The translations under genes and the position numbers were made by a program. Shown in pieces: positions 19,663-29,500 of a stretch of DNA of 40,562 nucleotides. The stretch comes from a virus. The notes under the pieces are model-generated. The model was not told where the DNA came from. It saw only the letters and a program-made list of their open reading frames with translations, and did not search any database. The stretch spans positions 1 to 40,562 of the IMG/VR virus record IMGVR_UViG_3300020470_000049; one strand, written 5' to 3'. Position 1 is the stretch's first letter. Each line of letters opens with the position of its first letter.

Positions 19663-21651
19663 ATGGCAGCAACAGCCTCCTACAACGAAGCAACAAAAGT
19701 TATTACAGTAGCATCGGATGGTCTCCCTGCTCCTGTATCTTTTGGTACGTTTCCTAATGATAATAACCCTAATACAGTTACTGAACAGGATTTCGACCAT
19801 GACTTTTTATACCGTGGAGGAACATTTGGAATTGCTCGCACATTTGATAATAATCAATATACGCATGACGGATACCTTAGAACAATATCAATATCCGTAA
19901 ATGATCTTGTATTGTTTACTAACAATCAAATTGATGAGGGAGACCATTTACTATTCACTTTTAGTGATGGTTTAAAACAGAAATTCGTTTATAAAGGTAC
20001 AACATTTACTTCTATTGCTGGTGAGTGTTGGTTATCCTCAGATGATCAGTTAGATTTGATTGTAGATACACAAGCACCTACTCCTGTAACTGGTACCTAT
20101 TCATATTATGATCAAAGAAATGGAAGAACTGACACTCCATTAGGTGCAATTGGTATTGCTGCTAATGGTGTTTCTATTTTTAACCCTTCTGCTGGTACTG
20201 GACTCAATCCACCACCAGGATTTAGTTGGGTTGCTGCTGGAGATATACCTTTTGTTGATTCTGGAGAAGATTCTTGTGGTGGACACCCAGAACAGAGTGG
20301 TCAATATCACTATCATGACCCACATTTCTTAGATTGTTGGAAAGAAGGGTCATCTATAGCGAGTTATAATGATTATTATGGATCAACTCAGTATAATGGT
20401 AACAATATTCGTCATCCTGACGGTCATTCTAAGATAATTGGCATAGCATTTGATGGATTTCCCATCTATGGACCTTACGCATACGACACAAATTGGGATA
20501 ATTTGAGTGGTACAAGGACAATGAGGACTTCATATGCTGTAAAAGACACAGAAGCACCTGGAAGACCTGATTATGGCAGCACTTCAGACAATCCACCTGC
20601 TGGAACACTCATGGAAGACTATGAGTATGTTGATGGAACTGGGGATTTAGACATTCATAATGGTAGATTTTGCATTACACCTGAGTATCCTGATGGAACA
20701 TATGCTTATTTCCTTACAGTAGACCCAGACAATGTAGATAATGTTAAGTTTCCTTTCATTATTGGTAATAAGACAAGAGAAACTATTGACACCACGTTCA
20801 CTGTAGCACCTGTTGCTCCTGGTGCATCGTTACCAGAGACCACTATTACCGTTACAGTAGGCACAGACACCGTAACTGGTCAATCAACAGGGGTATTCTA
20901 CTTTGATGGTGTTGAAAAACCTGCTAATTTCGCTCTTGAGAGAGAAACTACGAAGTATATCTTCAATCAAGATGATGATTCTAATGCAACCTTCGGTGGT
21001 GTTTACCATCCTATCATGGTATCACCTGGAGAAGATGGTGAATTAGCTGGTCATGACCATTATATGATGGGTATCACCTATAAGTTGGATGGTGTCGTCG
21101 TCAGTATGATGGGATATCATATGGGATTTGTAAATGCAACCAGTCGTGTAATGGAATGGGTTGTACCTGGTAATGCACCTGACATACTTTGGTATTGGTG
21201 TCATTTCCATACAAATCAAGGTAATAACTTTGCTATCTCTGGTGGCACAGTTGTCCCAACATTGCAGTTTACACTGCAACCTACTAATGTGACAGTCAAT
21301 GCTAATCAGACTGCTACATTCACAGTCCAAGCTCAGATACTTCCTGAGGATGGACCATTGACATATCAGTGGTATAGGTCTACTGATGGTGGATTTGCGT
21401 TTGCTGCTATTACTGGAGCAACTGCTAACACATATTCTATTAGTTCCTTGTCATATATGACAGGATATCGATATCGCTGTAGGATCTCTGGTCCTGTAGG
21501 GGCATCAACACAAGCACAAAACTCTCCTTTGGATTCACAACCAGCTGTATTGACAGTAACTGGTAGTGGTGGAGGTGGTGATACTGCTAATCGCTTCGAT
21601 AGCACTAGCAGCACACTAGATTCAACAGCACAAACCTTCGATGGCACCTAA
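19663..21651 (+). CDS. YHYH-domain virion protein with cupredoxin-like and Ig-like domains
   Basis: The 662-residue product has no signal peptide or membrane segment and lies among virion genes, so it is probably a displayed tail or baseplate protein. Residues about 140-370 carry a YHYH-type domain: QYHYHDPHF with YHYH at residues 215-218, GIAFDGFPIYGPYAYD, and CITPEYPDGTYAYFLTVD. Residues about 395-530 look like a cupredoxin: KYIFNQDDDSN, H449 in YHPIMV, then C513 and H516 in WYWCHFHTNQGN. Gln519 occupies the place where C-x2-H-x2-M proteins have Met. Residues about 531-640 form an Ig-like domain (NVTVNANQTATFTVQ, LTYQWYRS, YRYRCRIS). The tail NRFDSTSSTLDSTAQTFDGT is low complexity. The ATG follows the giant gene by 14 bases with no visible Shine-Dalgarno sequence. 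Whether it binds copper is unknown. Confidence 0.95.
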   Translation: MAATASYNEATKVITVASDGLPAPVSFGTFPNDNNPNTVTEQDFDHDFLYRGGTFGIARTFDNNQYTHDGYLRTISISVNDLVLFTNNQIDEGDHLLFTFSDGLKQKFVYKGTTFTSIAGECWLSSDDQLDLIVDTQAPTPVTGTYSYYDQRNGRTDTPLGAIGIAANGVSIFNPSAGTGLNPPPGFSWVAAGDIPFVDSGEDSCGGHPEQSGQYHYHDPHFLDCWKEGSSIASYNDYYGSTQYNGNNIRHPDGHSKIIGIAFDGFPIYGPYAYDTNWDNLSGTRTMRTSYAVKDTEAPGRPDYGSTSDNPPAGTLMEDYEYVDGTGDLDIHNGRFCITPEYPDGTYAYFLTVDPDNVDNVKFPFIIGNKTRETIDTTFTVAPVAPGASLPETTITVTVGTDTVTGQSTGVFYFDGVEKPANFALERETTKYIFNQDDDSNATFGGVYHPIMVSPGEDGELAGHDHYMMGITYKLDGVVVSMMGYHMGFVNATSRVMEWVVPGNAPDILWYWCHFHTNQGNNFAISGGTVVPTLQFTLQPTNVTVNANQTATFTVQAQILPEDGPLTYQWYRSTDGGFAFAAITGATANTYSISSLSYMTGYRYRCRISGPVGASTQAQNSPLDSQPAVLTVTGSGGGGDTANRFDSTSSTLDSTAQTFDGT

Positions 21652-21654
21652 ATA
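21648..21654 (+). promoter_or_regulatory. T4-late-like promoter box CTAAATA
   Basis: CTAAATA overlaps the TAA of the YHYH gene (21649-21651) and lies 21 bases before the ATG at 21676. The expected transcription start is near 21660, giving a leader of about 16 bases. It probably serves the 493-residue and 613-residue genes, which are 1 base apart. ACTGTA occurs twice just downstream (21657-21662 and 21667-21672), ten bases apart. Confidence 0.65.
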
Positions 21655-21675
21655 ACACTGTAGAAAACTGTACCC

Positions 21676-23157
21676 ATGGCTAAACAAACCCTCAATATTG
21701 GATCGTCAGCGAATGACGGGACTGGAGACAGTCTGAGAGATGGTGCTATTAAACTTAATAGCGTCATAGACGAGTTGTATACACAACTTGGCAACGATAC
21801 CAATCTTCAAATAAATGTAACAACTCCCTCAACTGGACAAGTCCTCAAATGGAATGGTGCTCAGTTTGTAGAGGGTCATGTTGATGCGTTAACAGCAAAT
21901 TTAGATGTAGGTGGATTTGATATAACATCATCCGCAAATGGTGACGTGCAAATTAAACCAAATGGTACAGGAGACGTTAAGTTTTGGACAGGTGGTACAG
22001 GTTCTGCTCTAACTTACGTTGATGGTGCTGATGGTAAACTAAAATATAGCAATCATTTCCCAACTACAGGAGATCTTCCTGATAATGTTGCTCATCATGG
22101 TATGTTTGCATATGTATCTGGTGATGGTAAAGGAAGAGTTGCTACAAGTGGTGGATGGGTACCCTTAATAAGTGAAAACAGTAGTCTTGGGTTACTTAGT
22201 GATGTAGATATGACCGTTGGAGGCGGACCTAGTGATGGACAAGTTATTAAATGGAATGCAAGCAATGCTGCATGGGAACCTGCAAACGATGATTCATCGG
22301 GTGGCGGTGGCGGTGGAACCACTCAAAATTTATTTGAAGGAATCACTGCTGACACTGGCAGTACTACTGCTAGTGCTCCTACTGATGTTCTTACAATTGC
22401 GGGAGGCACTGAAATCTCGACTGCAATCACAGGAGACACCCTCACCATAAACATGACAGGCACCCTTGGTGACCTAAACCAAAATGCCTATGGCGTAATA
22501 GGAAGTGATTCAGGAAGTAAGACTGCTAGTAGTGCTACTGCAACTATCAATGTAATTGGTGGTACATCAATTAGCACTGCTGTATCTGGTGATGACCTTA
22601 CGATCACCAATGATGCACCTAATATAGTCCAAGAAGTTTATAAAACAGTTACTGGTGATAGTGGTACAACAACTGCACAGTTGTCAACCTCCACTTTATC
22701 TGTAGCTGGTGGTAATGGTATTGTAACTGCTGTAACTTCCAATACAGTTACAGTTAACTCTTCATTCTACCTCAGTGGTGGAGCAATGGAGGGTGATAAC
22801 GTTGTATATAATGGCACATCATGGGATCCAATTGAATCTCCTTGCCTTAACCTTATAGTATCTGCTACTGGTAACAGTGCGTATAGATTCTCAGGTAGTG
22901 GTGTCAATACTACAACAGATAATCCTACGATATATGTTTATCGTGGATTCACATATAGATTTAATAATGAAACAGGTGCTGCACATCCATTTGCTTTGAG
23001 GACAACCTCAGGTGGTGGATCTGTAACTGACGGTGTTAGTGGTAGTCAGGAAGGAGTCCAATTATGGACAGTACCTCAATCTTTAAGTGCTGGTACAACT
23101 TATGTTTATCAGTGCACAATGCATCCAGCAATGGTAGGAAACTTAGTGGTGGTCTAA
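21676..23157 (+). CDS. Fibre-like virion protein with C-terminal cupredoxin (amicyanin-type motif) domain
   Basis: The 493-residue product starts MAKQTLNIGSSANDGTGDSL, an N-terminus that I recall from many cyanomyovirus fibre-like proteins. The middle has repeated strands: a GQVLKWNGAQF / GQVIKWNASNAAW pair, then three units with SGTTTA- or GSTTAS-type starts and a GG-x-I-x-TAV core, separated by a GGGGGG linker. Residues about 385-493 form a cupredoxin-like domain: IYVYRGFTYRFNNETGAAHP with H437, and YVYQCTMHPAMVGNL with C480, H483 and M486. That is the C-x2-H-x2-M spacing of amicyanin, so all four type 1 copper ligands appear present. The domain lies at the extreme C-terminus, as expected for something displayed. 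No strong Shine-Dalgarno sequence precedes the ATG. The next gene starts 1 base after the stop. Copper binding is an inference. Confidence 0.95.
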   Translation: MAKQTLNIGSSANDGTGDSLRDGAIKLNSVIDELYTQLGNDTNLQINVTTPSTGQVLKWNGAQFVEGHVDALTANLDVGGFDITSSANGDVQIKPNGTGDVKFWTGGTGSALTYVDGADGKLKYSNHFPTTGDLPDNVAHHGMFAYVSGDGKGRVATSGGWVPLISENSSLGLLSDVDMTVGGGPSDGQVIKWNASNAAWEPANDDSSGGGGGGTTQNLFEGITADTGSTTASAPTDVLTIAGGTEISTAITGDTLTINMTGTLGDLNQNAYGVIGSDSGSKTASSATATINVIGGTSISTAVSGDDLTITNDAPNIVQEVYKTVTGDSGTTTAQLSTSTLSVAGGNGIVTAVTSNTVTVNSSFYLSGGAMEGDNVVYNGTSWDPIESPCLNLIVSATGNSAYRFSGSGVNTTTDNPTIYVYRGFTYRFNNETGAAHPFALRTTSGGGSVTDGVSGSQEGVQLWTVPQSLSAGTTYVYQCTMHPAMVGNLVVV

Positions 23158-23158
23158 T

Positions 23159-25000
23159 ATGGCAAGAACAGTCCCTGGTAGCGGTGCTCAAATAATCCCA
23201 ATATTCAACAGTTTATCTGGGGTTAGGGATGTCTATGTCATTAATAAAGGTAGTGGATATGATCCTAACGATCCACCTAGACTTCGTATTGAAAACTGTG
23301 GCACACCAATTAGAGATGCTGTGCTTAGGGCAGTAATTGAGGGAGACCTTGGTGAGATAACTGCTGTAGAAGTTTTAGATCCTGGTGAAGGGTATGACCC
23401 ATTACGTCTAGTCATTGAAGATGGTGCTTCTTCTAAGGATGCAACAGGTAATGTATTCCTTAAGCCAGATGGTGGAATAGATTTCGTACAGATGACCGTC
23501 CCAGGTGACGGTTATTTTGATGCTACTGCTCGTATTGAAGGTGGTGGTGGATCTGGATCTGAATTGGTGCCAATCACAGGATTGATTACTGGTCTCGCTA
23601 TTGAGCAACCAGGACGTAACTATACTGAAGAAGATGTTAATATTATTATTTCAGGTGGTGGAGGACAGGGTGCAACTGGAGTTGCTAATGTCAATCAATT
23701 TGGTGAAGTTACATCTATTACATTAACTAATCAAGGTGAATTCTTTGAGGAGCCACCATTGATTCAAATCATTAAGGGTGGTGGATCAGGTGCTACTGCT
23801 GAAGCATTCATTAACCTTGGTGTAATTACAAATATTGACTTACTGACTGGAGGTGGTGGATATACAGATCCTCCAGAGGTTATCTTTACTAGAGATACTA
23901 ACCTAATAAGAGAGGCAAGAAATAGACAGTCTCTTAACTCAGTACTTTATAACCTTGCTGGTATAGTAGCAAACGTTTCATCTAGTGCAACAACCATATA
24001 TGTTGAAGATACCAATCCATACTCAGGATCTGGTAAGGTGTTGCTTGGAAGAGAGTTAATTAGATATACTGGTAAGACTGCTACTTCTCTTACAGGATGT
24101 GATAGAGGTACAAACTTCCGTTTCGACCAGAAGGTAATCTTAGATAATCTACAAGATGATCCTAATTCTGGTTTAACACAGTATTCATTCCAAGTTACTG
24201 ACAAGGTAAGACGTGTAGTTGAAAGTTCATCTAACCGAGTTGCTATTGTATATGACTGGGATGTTGCTAACCGAGCATTATATCTTGTATTTGAAGTTGA
24301 CGAGTTAGCATTTATTGATGGTGGTAGATCCAACGAAAAATCGAAGATCATAGCATTTGTGGCTGGAACTGCAGGAGCATCAGGCACAGGTGTAGCACCA
24401 CATGTTTTAGAAGAAGTAGAAGGTGCTAACATTGTTGCATTCACCGATCCATTAAGTCTAATTCTAAACAGACAATTTGAAGATGATGATGAATTAGATG
24501 GTTTAGGTGATGGTATTATTGACCTAGTTAATACTGGTACTGAGTTTGAAAATCAGATTAACTTAGATGGTGGTATTGCATCATCTAAATATGGTATTGA
24601 GGAGACACTTGGTGGACAGAATACTACTTTATTCCAACAAGGTGATCAGATATATGATGGTAATGCAACTCCTCTTGTAGCAACTATACAGTCTGCTGGT
24701 GCTTTGGGTGACGGAGATTCCCACCAATCACTAGCATCTTTGACTGTTACATTAACTACTGGTACTACATTTACTGCTACTGAGCAAGTAGAAGGTTTGA
24801 CATCAGGGTTAACCGCAACAAGCAATGCTGCTCCTGTAGCCGAAGGTGCTGATTATATTATCTCAGTAAAAGACATTGTTAGCAATGATCCTAACTTTAA
24901 ATTCATTAAAGGGGAGTTACTAAGAGGTAATGGATCTGGTGCACAGGCAACCATCAAAGCTGTTGAGTATACAACATACCTCAGAAATGAGGAAGATTAA
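23159..25000 (+). CDS. Virion structural protein with G-x-G-Y repeats
   Basis: The 613-residue product begins 1 base after the previous stop, so the two are probably cotranscribed and translationally coupled. Residues 20-240 hold about six beta repeats of the type V-x-NKGSGYDPNDPP, VLDPGEGYDP, MTVPGDGYFDATARIEGGGG, IEQPGRNYTEED, LTNQGEFFEEPP and LLTGGGGYTDPP, often followed by GGGGSG. Residues about 270-330 resemble a small module also present in the 2,458-residue protein (SSATTIYVEDTNPYSG, GRELIRYTGKTATSLTGCDRG). The rest, including RRVVESSSNRVAIVYDWD and a Glu/Asp-rich stretch FEDDDELDGLGDGIIDLV, is not recognised beyond being like other marine myophage structural proteins. It lies directly before gp8, so a baseplate role is likely, but no function can be assigned. 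Confidence 0.93.
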   Translation: MARTVPGSGAQIIPIFNSLSGVRDVYVINKGSGYDPNDPPRLRIENCGTPIRDAVLRAVIEGDLGEITAVEVLDPGEGYDPLRLVIEDGASSKDATGNVFLKPDGGIDFVQMTVPGDGYFDATARIEGGGGSGSELVPITGLITGLAIEQPGRNYTEEDVNIIISGGGGQGATGVANVNQFGEVTSITLTNQGEFFEEPPLIQIIKGGGSGATAEAFINLGVITNIDLLTGGGGYTDPPEVIFTRDTNLIREARNRQSLNSVLYNLAGIVANVSSSATTIYVEDTNPYSGSGKVLLGRELIRYTGKTATSLTGCDRGTNFRFDQKVILDNLQDDPNSGLTQYSFQVTDKVRRVVESSSNRVAIVYDWDVANRALYLVFEVDELAFIDGGRSNEKSKIIAFVAGTAGASGTGVAPHVLEEVEGANIVAFTDPLSLILNRQFEDDDELDGLGDGIIDLVNTGTEFENQINLDGGIASSKYGIEETLGGQNTTLFQQGDQIYDGNATPLVATIQSAGALGDGDSHQSLASLTVTLTTGTTFTATEQVEGLTSGLTATSNAAPVAEGADYIISVKDIVSNDPNFKFIKGELLRGNGSGAQATIKAVEYTTYLRNEED

Positions 25001-25005
25001 CCCAC

Positions 25006-25012
25006 ATAAATA
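25006..25012 (+). promoter_or_regulatory. T4-late-like promoter box ATAAATA
   Basis: ATAAATA (in ACATAAATAAAAAG) lies 5 bases after the stop of the 613-residue gene and 22 bases before the gp8 ATG. Seven of eight bases match the T4 late consensus TATAAATA. The predicted start near 25018 gives a leader of about 17 bases. It probably drives gp8 and the 2,458-residue gene. Confidence 0.7.
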
Positions 25013-25034
25013 AAAAGAAGGCAATTACTAGAAA

Positions 25035-26570
25035 ATGGCGTTACTTACCGACCAATTTAGAATTTTTACTGCCGAAAGGTTTAGAAAGGCACTTGAGGGA
25101 CCAAACCCAACACAGTCTGACCTGGAAGCTGGTACTTCTAGGGATCGCCTTTATGTATTCATTGGTAGACCACAACCTTGGGATAACGAGAATGCACCCC
25201 CAGACCCAGTAGATTCTTTTCAAGAATTTTCCGATGACTATTCGGATATGATATCCTTAAAGAGGGTATTAGCGAATGATACTATTCAGGTAGTCCGAAG
25301 GACTGACTGGATACCCCCTGAGCAAACCACTGGTGGCTTGGGTTATGTTTATGATATGTACCGTCATGATTACTCCTCGACTAAGACGGCATCCTCAGGT
25401 GCTACGAAACTTTATGATGCGGACTTTTACGTTGTTAACTCGTCCTATCAAGTTTACAAGTGCATTTACAACGGCACATCTCCTTCTGATCCTAACGGTA
25501 AACCTTCTACTGTTGAACCTACAGGAACGTCCACCAGCATTATCACAACTGCTGATGGCTACCGTTGGAAGTATATGTACACGATCCCTGTTGGTCAAGT
25601 CTTAAAATTCTTCTCTAATGAGTATATGCCTGTGCTATCTGATACCGCAGTGGTAGCAGATGCTATTGGTGGAGAAATTGATACTATTATTATTGCCTCA
25701 TCAGGTAGTGGTTATAACAATGGTACCTACGAAAACGTGCCTATTAAAGGTGATGGTGTAGGTGGTAGAGTTTCACTTGTTGTAGACGGTGGTCGTATTG
25801 CCTCTGCTACTGTTACATCTGGTGGATCTGGATATACTTTTGGTAAAGTAATCATCGATGAAGTCAACGGTATTGGTGCTGGAACAGGTACTGGTGGTAG
25901 CGTTGAAGTTGTTATCCCACCAACAATGGGACACGGTGCTGCACCTGCTACTGAGTTAGGTGGTTTCCGTGTGATGATCAATACTAAATTCACATACGAT
26001 GAAGGATCAGGTGACTTCCCAACTGACAACGACTACCGTCGTATAGGTCTAGTCATCAACCCAAACAAGTTTGGCACTGAAGAACTAACGTCCGATTTGA
26101 CCTTAAGTGCTACAAAGGCCGTAATTTTTGCACCTACCTTTACTGGAAACTTCCAGACTGACGAGATCATTACCCAATCTCGTACTGTTGGAGGACAGCA
26201 GGTAACAGCAAGAGGACGTGTCATATCATGGAATAGTACTACTAAGGTACTTAAATATTATCAGAATAGAGTTGACGGTATATTCCCAGAATTTACTGGT
26301 AACCTAATTGAGTTTGAAGGTGGTAACCCAGTTGTGGGTGCTATCTCAGGAGCATCAGCAGACCCAGACATTAACTTCCCAATTATATCTGGATCTTCTA
26401 CAAGGGTTATTAATAATGCTGAGTATGACCTAGGTATGTCATTTACCAATGGTTATGCAAAGGCAGAAGTAGATCCAAACTCAGGTGAGGTTATCTACAT
26501 AGATAATAGAGGTGCGATCACTCGTGCTGGTGACCAAATTGAAGACATCAAAATCGTAATCGAGTTCTAG
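25035..26570 (+). CDS. 8: Baseplate wedge protein gp8 (T4-like)
   Basis: The 511-residue product follows T4 gp8 along its length. In order: FRIFTAERFRKAL near the start, YVFIGRPQPWD at about 40-50 (T4: ITFGRSEPW), VVRRTDW at 86-92 (T4: IPRRDW), YVVNSSYQVYKCIYNG at 132-147, TTADGYRWKYMYTIP at 171-185 (T4: EPGDGYVWEYLYEIP), NEYMPV at 195-200, RRIGLVINPNKFG at 335-347, and a C-terminus GEVIYIDNRGAI ... DQIEDIKIVIEF like the T4 end GEMIYMENRPPI. T4 gp8 has 334 residues. The excess includes a G-x-G-Y beta module at about 210-302 that recurs in the giant protein, and added sequence after residue 347. In T4, gp8 dimers join gp10, gp7 and gp6 in the wedge. The ATG is preceded by GAAGG 13 bases away, a poorly placed Shine-Dalgarno sequence. 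The next gene starts 4 bases after the stop. Confidence 0.95.
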   Translation: MALLTDQFRIFTAERFRKALEGPNPTQSDLEAGTSRDRLYVFIGRPQPWDNENAPPDPVDSFQEFSDDYSDMISLKRVLANDTIQVVRRTDWIPPEQTTGGLGYVYDMYRHDYSSTKTASSGATKLYDADFYVVNSSYQVYKCIYNGTSPSDPNGKPSTVEPTGTSTSIITTADGYRWKYMYTIPVGQVLKFFSNEYMPVLSDTAVVADAIGGEIDTIIIASSGSGYNNGTYENVPIKGDGVGGRVSLVVDGGRIASATVTSGGSGYTFGKVIIDEVNGIGAGTGTGGSVEVVIPPTMGHGAAPATELGGFRVMINTKFTYDEGSGDFPTDNDYRRIGLVINPNKFGTEELTSDLTLSATKAVIFAPTFTGNFQTDEIITQSRTVGGQQVTARGRVISWNSTTKVLKYYQNRVDGIFPEFTGNLIEFEGGNPVVGAISGASADPDINFPIISGSSTRVINNAEYDLGMSFTNGYAKAEVDPNSGEVIYIDNRGAITRAGDQIEDIKIVIEF

Positions 26571-26574
26571 TTCA

Positions 26575-29500
26575 ATGCCACAGAATACCAATCTAAATAT
26601 TAGTCCTTATTTTGATGATTTCAATAAGGACAAGAATTTTTACAGAGTCCTATTCCGACCAGGATATCCGATACAGGCACGTGAACTCACGACCATGCAA
26701 TCGATACTCCAGAACCAATTGGAGAGTATCGGACAACACTTCTTTAAAGAAGGAAGTATGGTTATACCAGGTCAGGTGGGATATGACCTACAGGTACAAG
26801 CGGTTGTATTGCAGCAATCATTCTTAGGTGTAGATGTAGAAACATATAGAACTCAGTTAACAGGTCAGATAATTGAAGGTATTACGACTGGTATTAAGGC
26901 AAAGGTATTGTATTCAATCCCCTCAACTGAGTCTTCAAGGGGATACGTTACGTTGTATGTGAAGTATGTTGAGTCAGGTGACACCACTAGTGACACTACC
27001 CTCAAGACTTTTCAGCCCAACGAGCAATTACTGGCCGAAAATGAAATCACTTTCGGGACAACCTTAATCGAGGTTGGATCCCCATTTGCACAGTTACTTC
27101 CTGTTGATTCTACTGCTGTAGCATCTACTGCATATATTAATCAGGGTGTATATTTTATTAGAGGACATTTCGTTGACATTCCATCATCTCACCTCATCCT
27201 TGACCAATACAGTAACAACCCATCTTACAGAGTTGGACTTGAGGTCAGTGAGTCAATCGTTACACCAGAAGACGATCCGACACTTAATGATAACGCAGCT
27301 GGAACATCGAACTATTCTGCTCCAGGTGGTCACAGATTTAGAATTAAAACTTCATTGGTTAAGAAACCAATCAATGATGAAACCGATAAAAACTTTATTG
27401 AATTACTCCGTATCAACAACTCAAAGGTTGAGCAGTTTGTTACTCACACAGCATATTCAGAACTTGAAAGATCTCTCGCAAGAAGAACTTACGAAGAATC
27501 TGGAGACTATGTAATTGATACATTCTCCATTAAAGCAAGAGAGTGTTTAGATGATGGTTTCAATAATGGTGTTTATAGAGTAGGAGAAACTACTAGTGGT
27601 GGACAAGTTGCTTCAGATGATTTAGTTGCATTTGAGGTATCTCCAGGACGTGCATACGTTAAAGGTTATAGGACTGAGTTCTTAGTGCCACAATATGTGG
27701 ATGCTGCTAAACCAAGAGACTTTGACTCAGTGCAAAACGCTATCCTAGCATTCAGACTAGGACAGATGTTAAAAGTATATGATGTATTTGGATGGCCTGA
27801 GCTAACTGGTGAAGGTGTTAGTCAAGCATATCAAATACTAGAGTTAACTGATGAGTGGACTCTTAACACTACCAACACTGTAACTGGTAGAAAGATAGGT
27901 AGAGCACGTACTGTGCAGTTGCAGCAGACATCTATTACTGGCATATGGGATCTATGGATCTTTGATGTGCAGATGTTTACAGCAATTAACTTTGCAGCAG
28001 GTAACAATTCAGTGTCTGTAGGTAACCTATTAAGGGGTCGTACATCACAAGCAACAGGTTTCGTTGCTGATGCAGGGTCAGGCACATGGTGTCAGTTGGA
28101 GCAAGTCTCAGGTGAGTTCATAAATGGCGAGGTTATCGAGCGTGATGGCCGAGTTATTGGTACTCTTGAGGCAGCACATACTTATAACTTAACTGATGCA
28201 AGATCTGTAGTTGGTAGAGAAGATTCAGCATCTTCAGGTACAATTATCTTTGGTGCTAACCTATTACTCAATGATATTAAGATCATTGAAGGCACAACCA
28301 TCACTATTGATCAGGCAACTAATACTAGAATAGAAGGATTTAGGACAAAGTTTGCACAAGACCTACGTCCAGGTGAAGTAATAACATCAACTAATTCTAG
28401 TGAAGAAGGTGAGAATACTCTTAGAATTGCGAGAGTAGATCCTTCTGCTATTAATACTACATCTGAGAATGCTGCTACAGGTCAGTCAGCGTATATTTTT
28501 GACTACCTTAATCAGTATGCATTACTAGAAAGTGGTCTTAAAAAAGGTACTGTTAATGACGGTGAGGTAACTGCATTAGCAAGAATGCGTCCCTTCGTAT
28601 TCCAAAAGGATTATCAGAATGGTGAATTAACAATTGACTGTCCTCGTACATCGATGAAGTCAATCTCTGACGAATCATTCTTTGTCTTCAGGACATTTAA
28701 TAATAAGACTGTGGTATCTGGTGGTGTTACTGTATCTCTACCAGAATCTGAGCAGTTTGCAACACTAGATGATGAAAACTATATCCTAACAATCCTTGCA
28801 GAGTCTGGATCAACATGGAGTGTTGGTGATAACTTAGATTTAGAAGCACTTAACGGTACCAACCCTGGTGGTGGTAACTTTGTAGTGACCTTTGGTGCTG
28901 ACAGACAGTCAGTTACTATTGATGGTCTAGCAAACGTTAACACAGTTAAGTTAACAGCACTGGTATCTAAGAATATCGTATCGAAGAAGATTAAGACTGC
29001 TGCTAAGATGAGATGTCTTAATGTCCTTCGCACAAGAATTAATAATGACCAACCAAAATACGGTCTTGCCTATGGTAACTTGTATGGCACACGTATTGAG
29101 GATGAAGAAATCTCATTCGCATTGAATGATGTATATAAAATACATGCTGTATACGAGTCTGAGACAGACAATGATGCCACTCCACCTTACTTAGTACTAA
29201 CAGAATCCACCTTCTTTGACAATGGATCTGTCATTATTGGTAAGACTTCTGGAGCACGTGGTAGAGTCATACAGTTTATCAACTCAACGTTGAGACTGTA
29301 TTATGTCCAACTAAATGAGACTCCATTTTCTGCTGGTGAGGCAATAGATGGCCAGGATGACGATGGATTACCACTTTCTGCTATCATCGATGATGCTGAA
29401 GGATCAGTTTCAAGAGGTAGTAAGGTAGTTACTACTCAGTATACATTAGAGACTGGACAGAAAGCACACTTCTATGATGTATGTAAGATAACTAGGTATC

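Noticed and set aside
24585-24591. CTAAATA inside the 613-residue gene
   Set aside because: It encodes part of a Ser-Lys-Tyr stretch in mid-gene with no gene start downstream. It shows that the motif also occurs by chance.
26593-26599. CTAAATA just inside the 2,458-residue gene
   Set aside because: It lies 18 bases after that gene's own ATG, within conserved N-terminal codons (Leu-Asn-Ile), and no later start looks real.
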